DNA of 64,000 bases from Typha latifolia (Eukaryota; Streptophyta; Magnoliopsida; Poales; Typhaceae), in contig CM034104.1 in NCBI GenBank assembly GCA_019914945.1, forward strand, positions 7,690,501 through 7,754,500, written 5' to 3'. How positions within the stretch are numbered: position 1 is the first letter of the stretch; every line of letters begins with the position of its first letter. Below, one piece after another: positions 37,272 through 49,008 of the stretch. The translations under genes and the position numbers were made by a program. The notes beneath the pieces were generated by a model. It saw nothing but the letters and a program-made list of their open reading frames with translations. It searched no databases and had not been told where the DNA came from.

Positions 37272-37287
37272 AGAGGGGAAGGAAAAT
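37272..37287 (+). promoter_or_regulatory. Polypurine tract
   Basis: AAGAGGGGAAGGAAAA lies directly before the LTR start TGTAACAACC; it is the expected plus-strand primer site. Confidence 0.85.
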
Positions 37288-37676
37288 GTAACAACCTAGC
37301 CCTAAAAAAATTGAATTAAAAATTAATTTTGGGCATGATGCAACCGGCCACATTGTGGCCGGCCTCGTGCCTAAGCTGAGCCCAACAGTTGAGAAATTTC
37401 TCACCTGCCGTGGCAAGCCATGGGGCCGCCACGCGCAGCTACCCGGCCAGCTAGCGCAGCAGGCCCCACCACCGCCGCCATTCTCCTGGCTCCACCGCCT
37501 CTCTCTCTCTCTCTCTTCCCTCCCTCTCCCTCTCTCTCCCCCCCACTCTTTCTTGCCCTTGGGCTCGGGCTCATAGGAGCCGAGTTGCTGGTGAGAGGTC
37601 GGCCGTTGACTGGCCAGCAGCGGTCGTTACCCTCCCCATCGGCCAGGGTCAGCACTCCCCTCCCTTCTTCTTTACA
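37288..37676 (+). mobile_element. Large-LTR family 3' LTR, first ~390 bp
   Basis: It starts TGTAACAACCTAGCCC, carries a degenerate form of the conserved hairpin (CCGGCCACA T TGTGGCCGG, 37342-37360), and a CT-rich GC-rich head. It is cut off near 37676 by gypsy gag sequence. Confidence 0.8.
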
Positions 37677-37684
37677 GTCTTAGA

Positions 37685-38870
37685 CAAGGTGGAATGTGCA
37701 GGACCTCCCAAAAGAAGCTATGGTGTTAAATGTTTCAATTGCCTTGGTCGTAGCTATATGGTATCCGAGTGCCCTAACAAAAGAGTCATGATCATTAACA
37801 AAACTCGAGGAGAAGTGGTTAGTGAGGAAAAAGCTGACTTGGAAGTGGAAGAAGAAGACCCCAATGAAGTCACCATCGAATATCCCGAAGAAGGTGAATT
37901 ACTTGTGTAATTCATCATTCTTTGAATTTACAAGCTGTAGCTAAAGATTAGCAATGAGAGAACATATTTCACACTCATTGTACCATTGTGGCAGTTGTGC
38001 AAATGTTGCTTCTAGCATAATGGTGGAGAAAATTGGTCTAGCTACAACTAAGCACCCTCAACCATACAAATTTCAATAGTTGAACGATAGTGGAGTGGTA
38101 AAAGTTATAAAACAAGTTTTGGTTCCTTTTTCTATTGGGAAGTTTTACAAGGATTAGGTTCTTTGTGATGTTATTACAATGAGTACAAGCCATCTTCTCT
38201 TGGGAAGGCCATGGCAATATGATCGAAAGGCGATTCATGATGGCTACAAAAATACTTATTCATTTTCCTTGAATGGTAAGAAGATAACTTTGGCACCCAC
38301 AACAAGTATAGAGAAACAAGAATGAGAAAAGGGAAAGGAAAGACAATTTCTTTGTGGGCAAGAAAGAAGTTGAGCAAGCCTTGAATTCTTCAGAACCAGT
38401 CTATTTAATATATGCCAAGAAAGTCTCATCTCTTGAAGAAAGCCATACTCTACACCGAAAAATAGGACTTATATCTTAGTTTGTTGATGTGTTTCCTGCA
38501 GAATTACAAAAAAGGCTACCACTAATTAGAGGAATTAAACACCATATAAACCGTAGTCCAAGAGCTGTCCTTTCAAACCGACCAGCCTATAGGAGCAATC
38601 CAGAGGATGCTAAAGAGCTTCAACGACAAGTCACTGAGTTGTTAGTGAAAAGCTATGTCAATGAATCAATCAGCTCTTGTTTAGTACCAGCCCTTCTGGT
38701 ACCAAAGAAAGATGGCAACTTGAGGATGTGTGTGGACTACAGAACCATCAACAAGACCACAATAAAATACCACTATCCTATGCTTGATGAGTTGCATGGC
38801 TCGAAGGTTTTCTCAAGATCGATCTAAGAAATGGTTACCACAAAATCCGCATGAAGGAAGGAAATGAATG
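37685..38870 (+). pseudogene. Gypsy gag zinc knuckle-protease-RT fragment
   Basis: It begins at a zinc knuckle, CFNCLGRSYMVSEC, where the expected His of CCHC is Tyr, followed by an acidic stretch. Shifted frames give the protease region (SGVVKVIKQVLVPFSIGKFY, HLLLGRPWQYDRKA, YSFSLNGKKITLAP). RT starts with NRPAYRSNPEDAKELQRQV, VPALLVPKKDGNLRMCVDYR and DLRNGYHKIRMKEG, ending at 38870. The wording differs from the other pol copies and suggests another chromovirus lineage, perhaps CRM-like; that lineage call is uncertain. Confidence 0.75.
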
Positions 38871-38889
38871 AAAGACTGCTTCCAAAACA

Positions 38890-39473
38890 AAATATGGCCC
38901 CCCCTCCACGTGGCAAAAGGGACCCACGTGGGGAACAAGGACATGCCATCCGTGAAGATGGGCCATTTGTAGGGGCTCAAGTTTGGACCATACGACTTGA
39001 TTTCCCAAAGTTGGGAGGCGATCCACTAGACTAGCTCTATCGAGCGGATCAGTTCTTCACCTACCAAGGGACCCCAAACCATCAGAAGGTCCTAATAGCC
39101 TCATTCCACTTAGAGGATGTCGCGATCAAATGGTTCCAAGCGGCACAACGAACTCAACCATTTCTGTCTTGGGATGAGTTTGCCTCCGGCCTATGTACTC
39201 GGTTCAGTCTGATTGAGTATGAAGACTTCCAAACAATCTTAACTAAGCTAACTCAATGAACCACGATACAAGCGTATCAAGAAGAGTTTGAAAGAATTTG
39301 CAGCCGCATGCCTAGTTGGTCAGACTCAACCCTCTGCAGCACCTTTATCAGTGGACTCTGGTCCAACATACAAGCGGAGGTCAAGGCCATGAGTCCTAGG
39401 ACATTATTGGAGGCCTTTACTACAGTGGTCATGATGGAGGAGAAGGTCAAGGAGCTATGAAGGGTACCATGGA
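38890..39473 (+). pseudogene. Gypsy gag fragment, left of solo LTR
   Basis: The gag core is readable: TIRLDFPKLGGDPLD, LYRADQFFTYQGTPNHQKVL, ASFHLEDVAIKWFQAAQR, YEDFQTILTKLTQ and SGLWSNIQAEVKAMSPRTLL. Stops at the Asp-Trp position and after KLTQ break it. The frame is interrupted at 39473 by a solo LTR and resumes at 42561. Confidence 0.85.
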
Positions 39474-39774
39474 TGTAACAACCCAATCCCAAAAAAAAAA
39501 AAAAAAAAAAAATTTTTGCATGGGCACGACGTGGCCGGCCACAATGTGACCGACCTCGTGCCCATGCAGTGGGGCTGCGTGGGAGAGGTGCCACGCACCC
39601 CCCCTCGCGTCGCCGCAGCTACCGCCAACCTCCCACCGCCTTCCCTCTCTCTCTTTAAATTTCTCTCTCTCTCTCTCGCCGAGGCCGGACTATCGCCGCC
39701 GCCGCCACCTCCACGAGCGCCGGTGAGCTCTTTCTCCTCCTCTCTCTTCTTCTCTCTTCTTCTCTCTCTCTTTC

Positions 39775-39845
<71 letters not shown>

Positions 39846-42555
39846 ACCTTGGGCTCGGGCCCGTCGGAGCCGAGCCGCCGGCGAGAGGCCGGTGGCCACC
39901 CACCCGCCGCCAGGTGCCCTCCCCCGCCGCCCCCCGGTCCGCACCTCCCTCCTCCTTCTTCCCTTCTTCTCTTTTCTTCTCTTCTCTTCTCTTCTTCTTC
40001 TTCTTCCTTTCTTTCTCCTCCTTCTTTCTTCTTCTTCATCTTCCTCGGTTTTTCTTCCCTTTCGCAATAGTGCCGGGCTCGGCCCAAGATCAGAAAGGTG
40101 TAGTGCCGAGCCCAAAGACTATGACAAGGGATTGCTCCTTTTTAATTTGTTTATATTAATCATATGATTTAGTTTCTAAAATATAGGTAAATCAGTTATC
40201 TAAATGATTGATTATTTTGATAATTTATACTCACTAACATAAGTATTAGCTAAGTATTATTAGTATAATAATTTATTAATTATAGTTATAAGTACTTGCA
40301 TATGATTATATATAGTTTTGCCACTGTTTATTAGATTAATACATGTAATTATATTGATAATAATCTTATATTTTATATAGTTAGTTCTATTAAAAATAAT
40401 TAAATTTTATAAGTTTCTATTAACGTTTAGGTATGCTTATACATGCATATATTTAATACATTTGAGTATTCAATGTGTTTCTAGCACCTTATTATTATTA
40501 TATATTATTTTCTATGCAATAAAATGCTGAGCTCAGATAATTACTTTTGAATTTATGAATAATGATTAATATATGTATGATTAGTAACTAGTTAAGTAAA
40601 AGTAATAATTGCCAAATAATTGAATAAGGTTATCATAATTATATATATATAATGTATATCAAGTTATTTAATAAAATCAAATAATTTATTATATTTTACA
40701 CCAATGAATTCTAAATGGGATAAACGGCTGACATCATATCATTTAAATATTTTCAGACCCCGAACCCCTTATGTGAGACCCCGTGGATCCTGACAATGAG
40801 TTGATGTTTGACTGACGGACGTGAGAGATGCGTGGTTCGTGTCTTCTTATCAGACTATGAGTAGTCTTATCCCTTAGACGCCTTTCTCAAATTAGGTTAC
40901 ATTATATATTTGTGTATATGTATGTTTTGGCCTCCAGCATGATTATATGATTTTATCTAGAGATGATTATAGTCGAGCATATTTTATCATGCATTCGATT
41001 ACGCTGATTTGGAATAAGAGTACATTGGTGATATATATAGAGATAATTAGAGATGATTCTACTGTTATGATTGTTTACCGAGTTGATCTGTAGCATGAGT
41101 ATGCATGTAATAGATTAGCATGAGTATGCATGTGTTGACGATACAGTTGGAGACTACATTATATCATTTTCTCTTGATTCCTATTCCACCTAAATTCCTG
41201 TTATGCATTGACTTGTTATCATACTGGATATATGCATATGATTTGTCATTTAGAAGGAAAGCATGAAATGTGATTGATAGGATAGTTGATAGAAAGTGTG
41301 AGGATACCCGAGTGGGCGGGAGGGTTAGGATGCGCTTGGTGGATGATTGATCGCTCGACATGGTTGCGATCCTGTTGGCCTTACGTCTGAGGTCGTTAGT
41401 CTGTGTGCGCAGCAGACATTCAGACACATGCCGTTCGCTAGGGCATATGTGGCGAGTTATCCTCACGAGGTTTCTATCAACTATGTGTGTGCCCGGTCTA
41501 GATGTGTGTTGATACCCTAGCAGGTGGCGGGGTATGATTATATTTGAGATACTCCTTGCAGATGGCAGAGTATGCTCTGAGCCTTCGGGCATGATGTTGA
41601 GACCGGGTACCGGGTATTGACTGTGCACAGTGGTCTAGTATGATGATATTATACCGAGATGTCGGTGATGATCGTGATGTTGAGAAATGCATATGATTTC
41701 ATTTTTATCTGACATACTTGATTATTGAGGAGTCAATATATATCATATATGGTTGCATTTGATATCATCGCATGGTCATGGTCGGCATGCATCATATATC
41801 ATATTTGATAGAGAGTTATGATGATCATATGACATGGAGATTTATTTATTCATTGTCGAGGATTGTATACTTTTATCAGTATGACATATTATCTACTTTT
41901 CAATTATGTATTATTGAGGATGCATTCATATACTCATTCATGACATGATATTGCTTTCTAATTCATATTATCCAGTACATGATTTACTCTCTGTTTGGCA
42001 TCACTGATTCGGGGTAAGGTCTATTCACTGAGCTTTTTGCTCATGACTCTCTTTATTTTCTTTTCTAACCCCTCAGGTTTGTGGTACGTGATAGCGACCT
42101 AAGATATCTTGAGAAGATATTTTAGAGTGATGATGAGGTGAGCTATAGATGCGAGATGGTATAGATGATAGTTTATATAGAAATTGAGTTATACTAGTAT
42201 TTGATATTTGTACTCTTTTGTATTAGACGATGATTTGTATAATACAGGTCGAATCATAGTGTACTCTTGTATCAGTTGTTTAATGGTATCTTGATGGTTT
42301 GTTGTGGCCTGTGTGGGCCCTGCCAGATTGTGTAGCAGTCTAGTGTATATTATTGTGGACTTTGATATTCATATGTTAACAGGTTTATTTGGTTAAGAGT
42401 ATGATTTATTTGGCGATGGATTATGTGATCATGGATAGGTTAGCAGGATATTTTTTTTGATGATGTCATGATTATATGTGCACAAGAGAGTATCTGTGCG
42501 TGACGGGCCTCGCCCGACTTGTCGTGTGCGCCGTGTGGGCGCGTGGGGCGTTACA
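39474..42555 (+). mobile_element. Solo LTR, large-LTR (Del/Tekay-like) family, 3082 bp
   Basis: It starts TGTAACAACCCAATCCC and ends GGGGCGTTACA, flanked by the perfect 5 bp duplication ATGGA (39469-39473, 42556-42560). Order: A-run, conserved hairpin (39518-39567), CT microsatellite (39779-39842), GC-rich head, AT-rich middle, mixed-composition 41280-41640, terminal block. There is no PBS or PPT, so this is recombination-derived. Best reference copy of the family in this window. Confidence 0.95.
39779..39842. repeat. CT microsatellite inside LTR
   Basis: An uninterrupted (CT)n run of about 64 bp. It corresponds to GA runs of different length in the minus-oriented copies (5547-5579, 5666-5706, 57836-57901). 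Open frames across it are artefacts. Confidence 0.95.
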
Positions 42556-42560
42556 ATGGA

Positions 42561-42999
42561 GCCCTACGGACTGGAGAGGATCTCGGCCAGCTCTATCGAG
42601 CAATGCTGGATTTGGTCCTCTCACTCGACTACAAGGGGGGAAGTCCCTACCACCTAGTGCTCCTCTCATCGACTTTGGAGGGCAACAGAAGAGCTTCTCC
42701 CGACGGCTAACCTTGGCGCAAATTGAGGAAAGGAGGGCTGTGTTTGTGCTTCTACCGCGGCGAAAAGTTTACTTAGGGATACAAGTGTGGAAAACAACCT
42801 GTGATGATCATGTTCCTCAGGGGAGATGAGGGCAAAATGGAGCCGTGGGCGATGAAGAGGAGTTAGCGGATATGGAGGCTGCAGACCATGAGGATGAGGT
42901 GCATGCCGAGTTGAGCTTACATGCCTACACGGGCTCGTGAGCACCCCAAACCCTACGGGTAGAAGGTTTGATCAAGAAGGATCGAGTCGAGATACTAAT
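42561..42999 (+). pseudogene. Gypsy gag tail/protease start, right of solo LTR
   Basis: Continues the gag of 38890-39473: LTLAQIEERRA, the zinc-like CFYRGEKF...GYKCGK, acidic DEEELADMEAADHEDE, then SLHAYTGS and IKKDRVEILI. It stops exactly where the protease DTG motif is expected, cut by the LTR at 43000. Confidence 0.8.
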
Positions 43000-43825
43000 T
43001 GTAACACCACCACCAAACACGTGCCCCTCACATGGGTAGAACCCACGTGATTACCACGTGACTTGCTGGTCAATGTTTTAACACAATATACAAATGAAAA
43101 GGCCCACATTTCTATAAATAAAATAGACAAGAAAGAAGCCCATAACACTATAGACGATAACAAGTATTACGAACTAGACTAATAAGGGATAGGTAGCGTA
43201 TTTGGGTTGAAAGGGTTTTTTGATGGTGATGGAAGGGGTGGAAGATGATATGTGGATAGGGATATTTGTAATTAGAGAAGGGAATAGGACGAAGGGAAAG
43301 AAGAGGTCACTCCTAGAATAAATAAGGCCACGACAGACGAGGAGAAGGATCTAACCAAAGTAGGCTAGGGGACGATAAGAAGTTAGGACAAGAAGAGAAG
43401 AAGAGAAAGGGAGATAGGGAGAGAGATAGGAGAAAGATGATAGATTTCATAACATAACCCAACTAAGGTGCACTCCACAATACTTAGATAATACCACTTG
43501 GACTCAAACAATAGAAATAAAGACCTAAAAATAGAGTGTTCTCGCCGCAATGCATTCGAACATGCCTGAGGCCGTTTCAAAGCGAAATTCCCGTTCTTTG
43601 TCTTTGCAAACGCGTGCAGGCGTTCAAACAAGCACTTTCAAATGGGTTCGAGGCCATACGAATGCACAAATCCTATTCTCTATTTTTGTGAACTCGTGCA
43701 AGCGATCGCATAGTGCATTCGAACGCGGTCCGAGGCATTTGAACAACCTCCGACAAAATGCCTTATTTTCTCCCACAATAAATATATTTCTTCCGATACA
43801 ACTTGATCCAGCTCTAGTTGTATCA
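43000..43825 (-). mobile_element. Gypsy LTR, minus orientation
   Basis: On the minus strand it begins TGATACAACTAGAGC at 43825 after a purine-like tract and ends GTTACA at 43000. Length 826 bp. U3 (43545-43740) is rich in GCGTTC/GAACGC motifs like the LTR at 58719. About 38 bp of internal sequence on its right precede the next truncation. It splits the protease-coding sequence at 42999. Confidence 0.7.
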
Positions 43826-43863
43826 ATCCAGCACACTTTCGTCAACTTGACCTCAAGGTGAGA

Positions 43864-44118
43864 TGTAACGCCCTCTTCTGGCATGGGCACGTGCACGCCC
43901 ACACGCCCACACGGCACGCACGGCGCACGTGACAGGTCGGGCGGGGCCCGTCACGCACAGATGCTCTCCTATGCACATATAATCATGACATTATCAAATA
44001 ATACCTCATACCTATCTATGATCACATAATCTATCACCAAATAAATCATACTATTAACCAAATAAACCTACTAAGATATGAATATTAAAGTCCATAATAA
44101 TATACACTAGACCACTAA
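43864..44118 (-). mobile_element. Large-LTR family fragment (last 255 bp)
   Basis: The plus strand begins TGTAACGCCCTC and matches 55181-55432. It breaks off after ACTAGACCACTA, where the hAT-like end begins. It was either truncated by, or is the insertion target of, the hAT element; the remaining LTR sequence was not found to the right. Confidence 0.8.
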
Positions 44119-44420
44119 GGGTGTAAACGAGCCGAGCCTGAGCGAGCCGACTGCTGCTCAGGCTCGGCTCGAAATTAACTTCGAGCTTCTTTATTGGGCT
44201 TAGGCTCGGCTCGCCTCAGCTCGAGCCGTGCCTGAGCCGAACCTATTATCAAGCCTCATTCGAGCCGAGTTGGCTCGAGCTGGACCAAGCCAATTCGAGC
44301 CCAAGCCGAGCCACAACCTATTTAAAGTGAAAAAAGCTGAAATTGAATAACAAATTTAATCTGTAAATAAAATAAAAGCTAACCAAATTGACTATAAAAT
44401 TTAAAATTAATCAGTGATTA

Positions 44421-44729
44421 GCAATCACACCAATTTCAAAATTTTTACTGGTAAATATAATAAAAGCCAACCAAATGAACTTAAATTATACAAAACCTTA
44501 CTAAAGCCAACCAAATTATCATAACAATTGCAAAATATTAACATAGTACTATTCATCAAAATTTGGCTAAAAGCAATCACACCAATTTCAAAAATTTTAC
44601 TAGTAAATATAACAAAAGCCAACCAAATGAACTTAACTTAATTTATATAAAACTTTACTAAAGCCAACCAAATTATCACACCAATTGCAAAATATTAACA
44701 TAGTACCATTCATCAAAATTTGGCTCAAA
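44421..44729 (+). repeat. Tandem duplication, ~152 bp unit
   Basis: Copies begin at 44421 and 44573, each with GCAATCACACCAATTTCAAA, GCCAACCAAATGAACTTAA, GCAAAATATTAACATAGTAC and CATCAAAATTTGGCT. They lie in the subterminal part of the hAT element. Confidence 0.85.
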
Positions 44730-45439
44730 GCAAATCCAAATTTTGACATCCAAATTATAAGTCTATCACTTGCTAAATATTACAATATCTTGCCAAATAT
44801 TACAACTAAAGTTTTTTGGCACCGTCAAGTCTCAACATCTAAATGAAGCTTCATCCTAACTGAAAAAAAAACAAGTTAATTGCAGTTTAAACATCATTGC
44901 AACCAGTATAAACAAATAATGATTGAAAAATTCAAAAATTCAGTTGTTAATTGGTATGCCATGATCACTAAATATATAAAAAGAAAATATCTTAGTTTAG
45001 CCTAATGGTTGACACATATACTTACAATCATTATTTCAGGCACAAGAAACTAAGAAATATTCTCGTGTAAGTAATTTTAGCACTTCGAGCTTTTATATTT
45101 CCACTACATCTCTGCATTCTCATGAATATATCTAGAAGAAAGAGCACGAGCAGTTTCATCATCTGGGCTATAACATCAAATTTCAGTGCTTCTATGTTAT
45201 TGTTGATTTTCTGAATTTGTTAGTATTATGCTTTACGATCAATAAAATGAAAAGAGTTTTCTGAATATTAGTTATCACATGTATAGGCTAATGAAAAACA
45301 ATTGTAGGATTTGAATTGGGTGATAAGATAAGTAATCCCACTGCAACTGTAGAGAAAACTAAGTAAATGCTTGACATAAACTCTAGTGAAGACTAATCCT
45401 CAGGATTTCTCAGATACTAGCCTTGAGATACTGGCCCTC

Positions 45440-45610
45440 TTGGATTACCTCTCTGTCTACCCTCTCTTGCCTTGATAGAGGTATCCCACCCATCGTTAGT
45501 ACTCCAATTTGGTCCTCAAACTGCTAGTATCCCCACTTGCCCTGATAGAGATATCCTACCCGACAGCAGTACTCCTATTTGAATCCCTAAACTTCCAAGC
45601 AATGCAAAGT
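45440..45610 (+). repeat. Imperfect tandem duplication, ~69 bp unit
   Basis: The units at about 45468 and 45537 share TTGCC(T/C)TGATAGAG(G/A)TATCC and AGTACTCC(A/T)ATTTG. They lie within an otherwise unassigned stretch (44730-47100) of the hAT interior. Confidence 0.6.
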
Positions 45611-47105
45611 CATTCCCTGTGTTGCTTCTATAGGTAAGCTCCTTACCAAGGATACACACTAAAAATGGAGCCTCTATTGCCTTTCCAAACATTCAAGTTA
45701 TATGTAACCTCTAAACCTCTAAGGCTCTAACCTCTTTTCCCTTTCTTCTCCCTCTTCTCTTTCATATTCCTCTGCCTTCAATACTTCTATTTCATGATCT
45801 AACGAAAATATACCTGGTGCACTACCCAATTTCACCAAAAAAAGGTACAAATATGTGATCCTTATTCTACAAAGTAAACTGATTTTCATAACCTTGACAT
45901 TATCACATATTAATTATTCAACATTCAATAATATTCACAATACGGACAAGTGCCAACTATAGAAACCAATAAACTTTCTCTTGCCTAATTTGAACTGATA
46001 ACTGTAACATATGGTAAGTAAAATACGAAACCAGGAAAAATAATAAGTTATAATCTGTTCATCATGAATGAACAAAATATACATATCTCTAAAACACAAC
46101 AACAACATGAGCAAAAGAAAAAGTGAGAAAACATTTGACATGTGTATGAAATTACATCAAAAATTTCATCGGCATAGAATATCATCTTCATACCCATTTC
46201 CATCCCTAGAAAGATCAACAGGTAGGCTATAATCTAAACGCATTAAGAATGACAGGAATAAGTGCCAGAACTGCTTGCAAGAAGAGCAATAAAAGTTAAT
46301 TGTTTATATTACCAAAATGTTGTGCATTATATTCCAGCCAAGAGAACAATATAATAATGTCAGGTATCTAGATAGATATGTAACAAGTTATGAGTAATTA
46401 TTTTAGTTTACTGACTAAAAGAAGACAAAGAAGTTAGTTTTTCTATTCAGAATGTCCTGAAGGCAAATTCTGCCTTCATTGTTTGATACTGAATCATAAG
46501 TGCATTGTTCACAAAGCAAAACCATGAGGAAGAGAAAATATAGAAAAGAGAGTACCTATTTATCATTTTTTTTTTCATCAAGATGAATGGAAATATAGAT
46601 AATAGAGAACTTACTAGGATGTACAAAATTGGCATACAGAGGTTCTTATCAACGTCTGTAAAGAAAAAACTGTGTATGTACATGCTCATTTATTCTTCTT
46701 TCTAATTAGATTATCCCAGTTGCATTATTTCTTGTGGAACAATTTTGGTAAGATGATCCTCTCGTGATACCTTTAATGTAGATTGAAAAGGAACATAATG
46801 ATTCATAGTATAACCTAAATGTTCAGTGATCATGGCATACCAATTAAGTCAAATAATACTTTTTAATATATCCTTGCCTCTTCTATCATTTATGCAAATG
46901 AAAATGCTATACAAATGGAAAAGACATACAATGTGTGATACCTATGGATCAAACTACATTTGGAATCTTCACAAACATATTTTCTATTGCCGATACCTAA
47001 AGAATATAAGATTATAAAAAAGAAGTTAGCAATAGTTTATAAAATCATAAAATGAGAAAATTTTATTATGAGAAAGTATAGTACACATACCCTAGAGGAG
47101 CTGAT
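45611..47105. other. Unassigned AT-rich DNA 3' of the transposase relic
   Basis: Short minus-strand frames here are hydrophobic AT-rich artefacts without domain signal. The stretch may be the 3' untranslated part or an intron of the hAT element. Confidence 0.4.
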
Positions 47106-49008
47106 TTATTTTTTTGATGATTCTCTAATCCAATTTCCTCCACATATCAAAGCCTCCACTGTCTTGGAAGACAAAGAGCTTTGAAAATCATTTAGAACTC
47201 TACAGCCAGTGCTAAAAGCTGATTCAAATGCAATAGTGGTAACAGGAACCGAAATAATATCTCGAGCCATCTGGGAAAGAATAGGAAATTTCAATATGTT
47301 TAGTCTCCACCATTCTAGAGCATTAAACTTGTCAATTAAACTTACAGTCTGCTCCTCCAAGTATATTTCTAATTCAGATTTCAAAGGTTCAACTACATTT
47401 GTTGATTCCAAAAAAATTTTAAACTTCGCTTGACCTTCTGATCCTTTAGCACCAATCAAGTCATCACTCTTATCAAGTTGAGATCTATCATTCATTCCAT
47501 TATTTTCACCTCATGCATTCTCAAGTTCATATGATTCAAAAATAGTATACGACACTCTGTGGACCCTTTGTATGTTTATTTGATGTAATACTACTGCCAC
47601 TGCCAATAACATATCACATTCTCCCCAATACTTATCAAATTTCTTTCTCATTTCTATAGCCATATCCTTCAAAAAGTATAATTCACTTTCAGATCCTTTA
47701 TTTGAAGCTTCTTTCACTTTCCATAAATCAATCAAAAATAGATTTGCAGTATGATATGAACTTCCCGATAATTTGAGTAACATCATAAATTTTTTTCAAA
47801 CATTTACAAACTTTTGCAGCTTTAAACTAATCATCTTCTAAAGGTAGTTATTTGTAATTTGGTACACAAAAGCATGCTCTAACATAATATATATAGAATT
47901 CCAACGAGTTGCAACATCCAAAGCTAAACTCTTAAAAGTAGGAATAGAGAGTTGTCTTGCAATTTCACCACACTTATTCATATGCGAAGGACTCTTTTTT
48001 AAGTAAATAACACTGCATCTGACATTTTCAGTGACATCTTGAATGACATGGATCCCATCTTGAACAACTAGATTTAAAATGTGAGCACAACATCTAATAT
48101 GAAAAATAAGCCCCTTGAAGCACAATTTATTTCTAACTTGAAAGTTATTCATAATAGTCTTGGCAGCAATATCATTGGCGGAGGCATTGTCTAAGGTAAT
48201 AGTTGATACTTTATTCTCTATTCCCTAAGCAATTAAACAATCAATAATAGCATATAAAATAACAACCCCAGTGTGTGTAGGTTCTAATTAACAAAAGTTG
48301 ATAATGCATTTTTGTAAAGTCCAATGAGAATCAACAAAATGAGCAGTCAAAGACATATATCCAATACTTTGATTTGAGGTCTACAAATCTGAAGTCAAAC
48401 TAATTCTATTAGTTCCTTTCAAAAATAATTTAACTTCTTCTTTTGCAAATTCATATACTTTCATGACATCACTTCTCATTGTGTTTCTAAAAATCCATTC
48501 GTAATGTGGATTAAGAACCTTCAGAAGAATATTGGACCATGTATGCTCAACCATATTAAAATGATACTTATGTACCATCATCATTTTTACCATTATTTCT
48601 CTCACCACATTTTGGTTGTATCCTGATGAAATAGTTTTGAGATAATTTTCTTCTATAGTTGAAGTCCCAGTAACACTAGATGCAGAAGCAAAAGGAATTT
48701 TTTTGTCCTTTGCCTACCAAACTAGTGCAAACTTTCACAGGTCTTTTTATGTGTGAAGTGGTGCCTTGCTTATGAACATTAAATAATGATGGGAAATTAT
48801 TACACCAATACTTTTCTACCTCTTCATTTTCTTTCACCTTAACCCGCTTGACATACAACCATACATCAGAAGTTCTTCTTCTCCCTTTCTTTTGACTATT
48901 ACTTTCTTCTTCCTTGTTAGTTTTATTATCCTCTTCACCAATATCAATTTCAATAGGTTCATTTTCACTAACAGCATTAGAAAGATTCTTAATTATTGAC
49001 TCTGACAT
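47106..49008 (-). pseudogene. hAT transposase relic
   Basis: Order from the N-terminus: an acidic, lysine-rich start at 49008 with a degenerate BED-type finger (WCNNF...GTTSHIKR, one Cys pair changed). Next comes MVEHTWSNILLKVLNPHY...RISLTSDL (48608-48381), which contains the early catalytic Asp region. Then TLDNASAND-like sequence (~48190), CCAHILNLVVQDG (~48080) and ALDVATRWNSIYIMLEH (~47900). The C-terminal dimerisation region at 47495-47106 has WWRLNILKFPILSQMARDI, TTIAFESAFSTGCRVL and ALICGGNWI. Frameshifts and stops near 48640, 48370, 48200, 47830 and 47505 inactivate it. Normal family length is about 650-750 residues. Confidence 0.88.

Larger units (their letters stand above)
34470..37287 (+). 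mobile_element. Non-coding internal region of large-LTR element
   Basis: The 2.8 kb lies between a PBS (34477) and a PPT (37272). I find no gag, protease, RT or integrase motif in any frame, and stops are dense. Composition is strongly skewed: cytosine is rare on the plus strand (2 C versus 13 G in 35701-35760; 3 C versus 12 G in 36001-36060). The internal region is about half the length of an autonomous chromovirus interior. It is either a non-autonomous (LARD-like) derivative or an extremely decayed copy. The end (ATTTCGGGGTCAAAATTTT then PPT) is typical of Del/Tekay elements. Confidence 0.7.

Noticed and set aside
41164..41628. 154-codon minus frame as a host gene
   Set aside because: It is the antisense strand of the solo LTR, with copies in other LTRs; listed only as a low-interest finding.
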